Shown here in pieces: positions 6,944 through 7,275 of a stretch of DNA of 7,275 nt. Under the pieces are notes generated by a model. It did no database searches, was not told where the DNA came from, and saw only the letters and a program-made list of their open reading frames with translations. The DNA lies in contig JAFSWJ010000153.1 in the NCBI GenBank assembly GCA_017444545.1, positions 1 to 7,275 on the forward strand. Reading direction: 5' to 3'. Each line of letters begins with the position of its first letter. Position 1 is the first letter of the stretch. The position numbers were made by a program, and so were the translations under genes. Origin of the DNA: Lachnospiraceae bacterium. Its GTDB lineage: Bacteria > Bacillota > Clostridia > Lachnospirales > Lachnospiraceae.

Positions 6944-6973
6944 TTTGACAACCGCATATTTTGCGCAGTCAAA
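6944..6973 (+). other. Imperfect hairpin or dyad in the hup leader
   Basis: TTTGAC (6944-6949) pairs with GTCAAA (6968-6973), and CGCA (6953-6956) pairs with TGCG (6962-6965) around a five-base loop, with a 3/2 internal loop between the stems. It lies after the predicted start site and about 25 bases before the ribosome binding site. No T run follows, so it is not an ordinary intrinsic terminator. It could be an RNA structure that stabilises or controls hup mRNA, a protein-binding dyad, or chance. Confidence 0.45.
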
Positions 6974-6998
6974 GGGAGATTCAAACATCAAAAATCAG

Positions 6999-7006
6999 AG
7001 GAGGAG
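6999..7006 (+). promoter_or_regulatory. Strong ribosome binding site of hup
   Basis: AGGAGGAG ends eight bases before the ATG at 7015 and contains the full AGGAGG complement to 16S rRNA, as expected for a highly expressed gene. Confidence 0.85.
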
Positions 7007-7014
7007 TTCACACA

Positions 7015-7275
7015 ATGAACAAAACAGAATTAGTAGCAGCTATGGCTGACAAGGCCGGCATCAAAAAGACAGACGCAGAGAAGGCTCTCAAGGCTTTCAC
7101 TGACACAGTTACAAAGCAGCTCAAGAAGGGTGACAAGGTTCAGCTCGTTGGCTTTGGTACCTTCGAAGTTACAAAGAGGGCTGCACGTGAGGGAAGAAAT
7201 CCCCAGACCGGCGCTGTAATGAAGATCGCAGCTTCAAAGGCTCCCAAGTTCAAGGCTGGAAAGGCTCTGAAGGAC
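7015..7275 (+). CDS. hup: HU-family nucleoid DNA-binding protein (3' end cut by window)
   Basis: HU is a small basic dimeric protein that bends and compacts DNA and helps replication, recombination and repair. The window holds 87 codons of an expected 90-91, so only the last three or four residues are missing. The sequence starts MNKTELVAAMADKAGIKKTDAEKAL (helical dimerisation part) and continues with VQLVGFGTFEV (42-52), the beta-arm region RAAREGRNPQTG (55-66) with the DNA-intercalating proline P63, and the closing PKFKAGKALKD helix. Codon choice (GCT, AAG, GTT, CTC) is more biased than in the neighbouring genes, which suits strong expression. It has its own promoter and a strong ribosome binding site. 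HU and IHF are close relatives, but the RNPQTG arm and the single-copy Firmicutes form make HU the better call. Confidence 0.96.
   Translation, partial: MNKTELVAAMADKAGIKKTDAEKALKAFTDTVTKQLKKGDKVQLVGFGTFEVTKRAAREGRNPQTGAVMKIAASKAPKFKAGKALKD

Noticed and set aside
6945..6950. Second TTGACA as a further hup promoter
   Set aside because: No -10-like hexamer occurs 16-18 bases downstream (the sequence there is around GTCAAA); the box is better explained as part of the hairpin arm.
6944..6973. Intrinsic terminator for carB
   Set aside because: The hairpin is imperfect, AT-rich and not followed by a T run; it also lies downstream of the hup promoter, so termination there would block hup.
6439..6984. 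Minus-strand open frame of 181 codons over the carB 3' end and hup promoter
   Set aside because: Opposite the conserved MGS-like domain of carB, with no recognisable product.

Overview
The window looks like chromosomal DNA of a low-to-mid GC Clostridia-type Firmicute, most likely in or near the Lachnospiraceae. The basis is strong AGGAGG-type ribosome binding sites, a Firmicutes-style HU protein, an Orn/Lys/Arg decarboxylase of the short Gram-positive type, and a small HD protein of a kind I know mainly from Firmicutes. The placement rests on recognising protein families by eye, not on a database search.

Layout. Positions 1-3597 carry four tightly packed genes on the minus strand, read from right to left: a DPM1-like family 2 glycosyltransferase (3597-2806), a large multi-pass GT-C-type membrane glycosyltransferase (2804-1203), a small HD-domain phosphohydrolase (1225-716), and the N-terminal half of a PLP-dependent Orn/Lys/Arg decarboxylase (719-1, running off the left edge). 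Spacings are +1, -23 and -4 nt, so this is almost certainly one operon with translational coupling. A short divergent intergenic region (3598-3681) separates it from the plus-strand genes. These are a complete carB (carbamoyl-phosphate synthase large subunit, 3682-6903) and, after a 111-nt gap, an HU-type DNA-binding protein gene (7015 onward, cut by the right edge about three or four codons before its expected end).

How the genes work together. The two glycosyltransferases form a logical pair. A soluble DPM1-like enzyme would charge a polyprenyl-phosphate carrier with a sugar at the cytoplasmic face, and the GT-C membrane protein would use that lipid-linked sugar on the outer face to decorate an envelope glycan. 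The membrane protein shows the motif set I associate with AftB-like enzymes, but donor and acceptor cannot be read from sequence. The HD protein and the decarboxylase share the transcript without an obvious metabolic link. carB has no carA beside it here, and no PyrR-type attenuator is visible in its short leader. The hup gene has its own near-consensus promoter, whose -35 box overlaps the carB stop codon, and its leader holds an imperfect hairpin.

I found no mobile element, CRISPR array, tRNA or rRNA gene, and no stretch over 300 bases lacks a gene. Nothing here amounts to a clearly novel system. The most interesting parts are the lipid-linked glycosylation pair with its operon partners and the hup control region.
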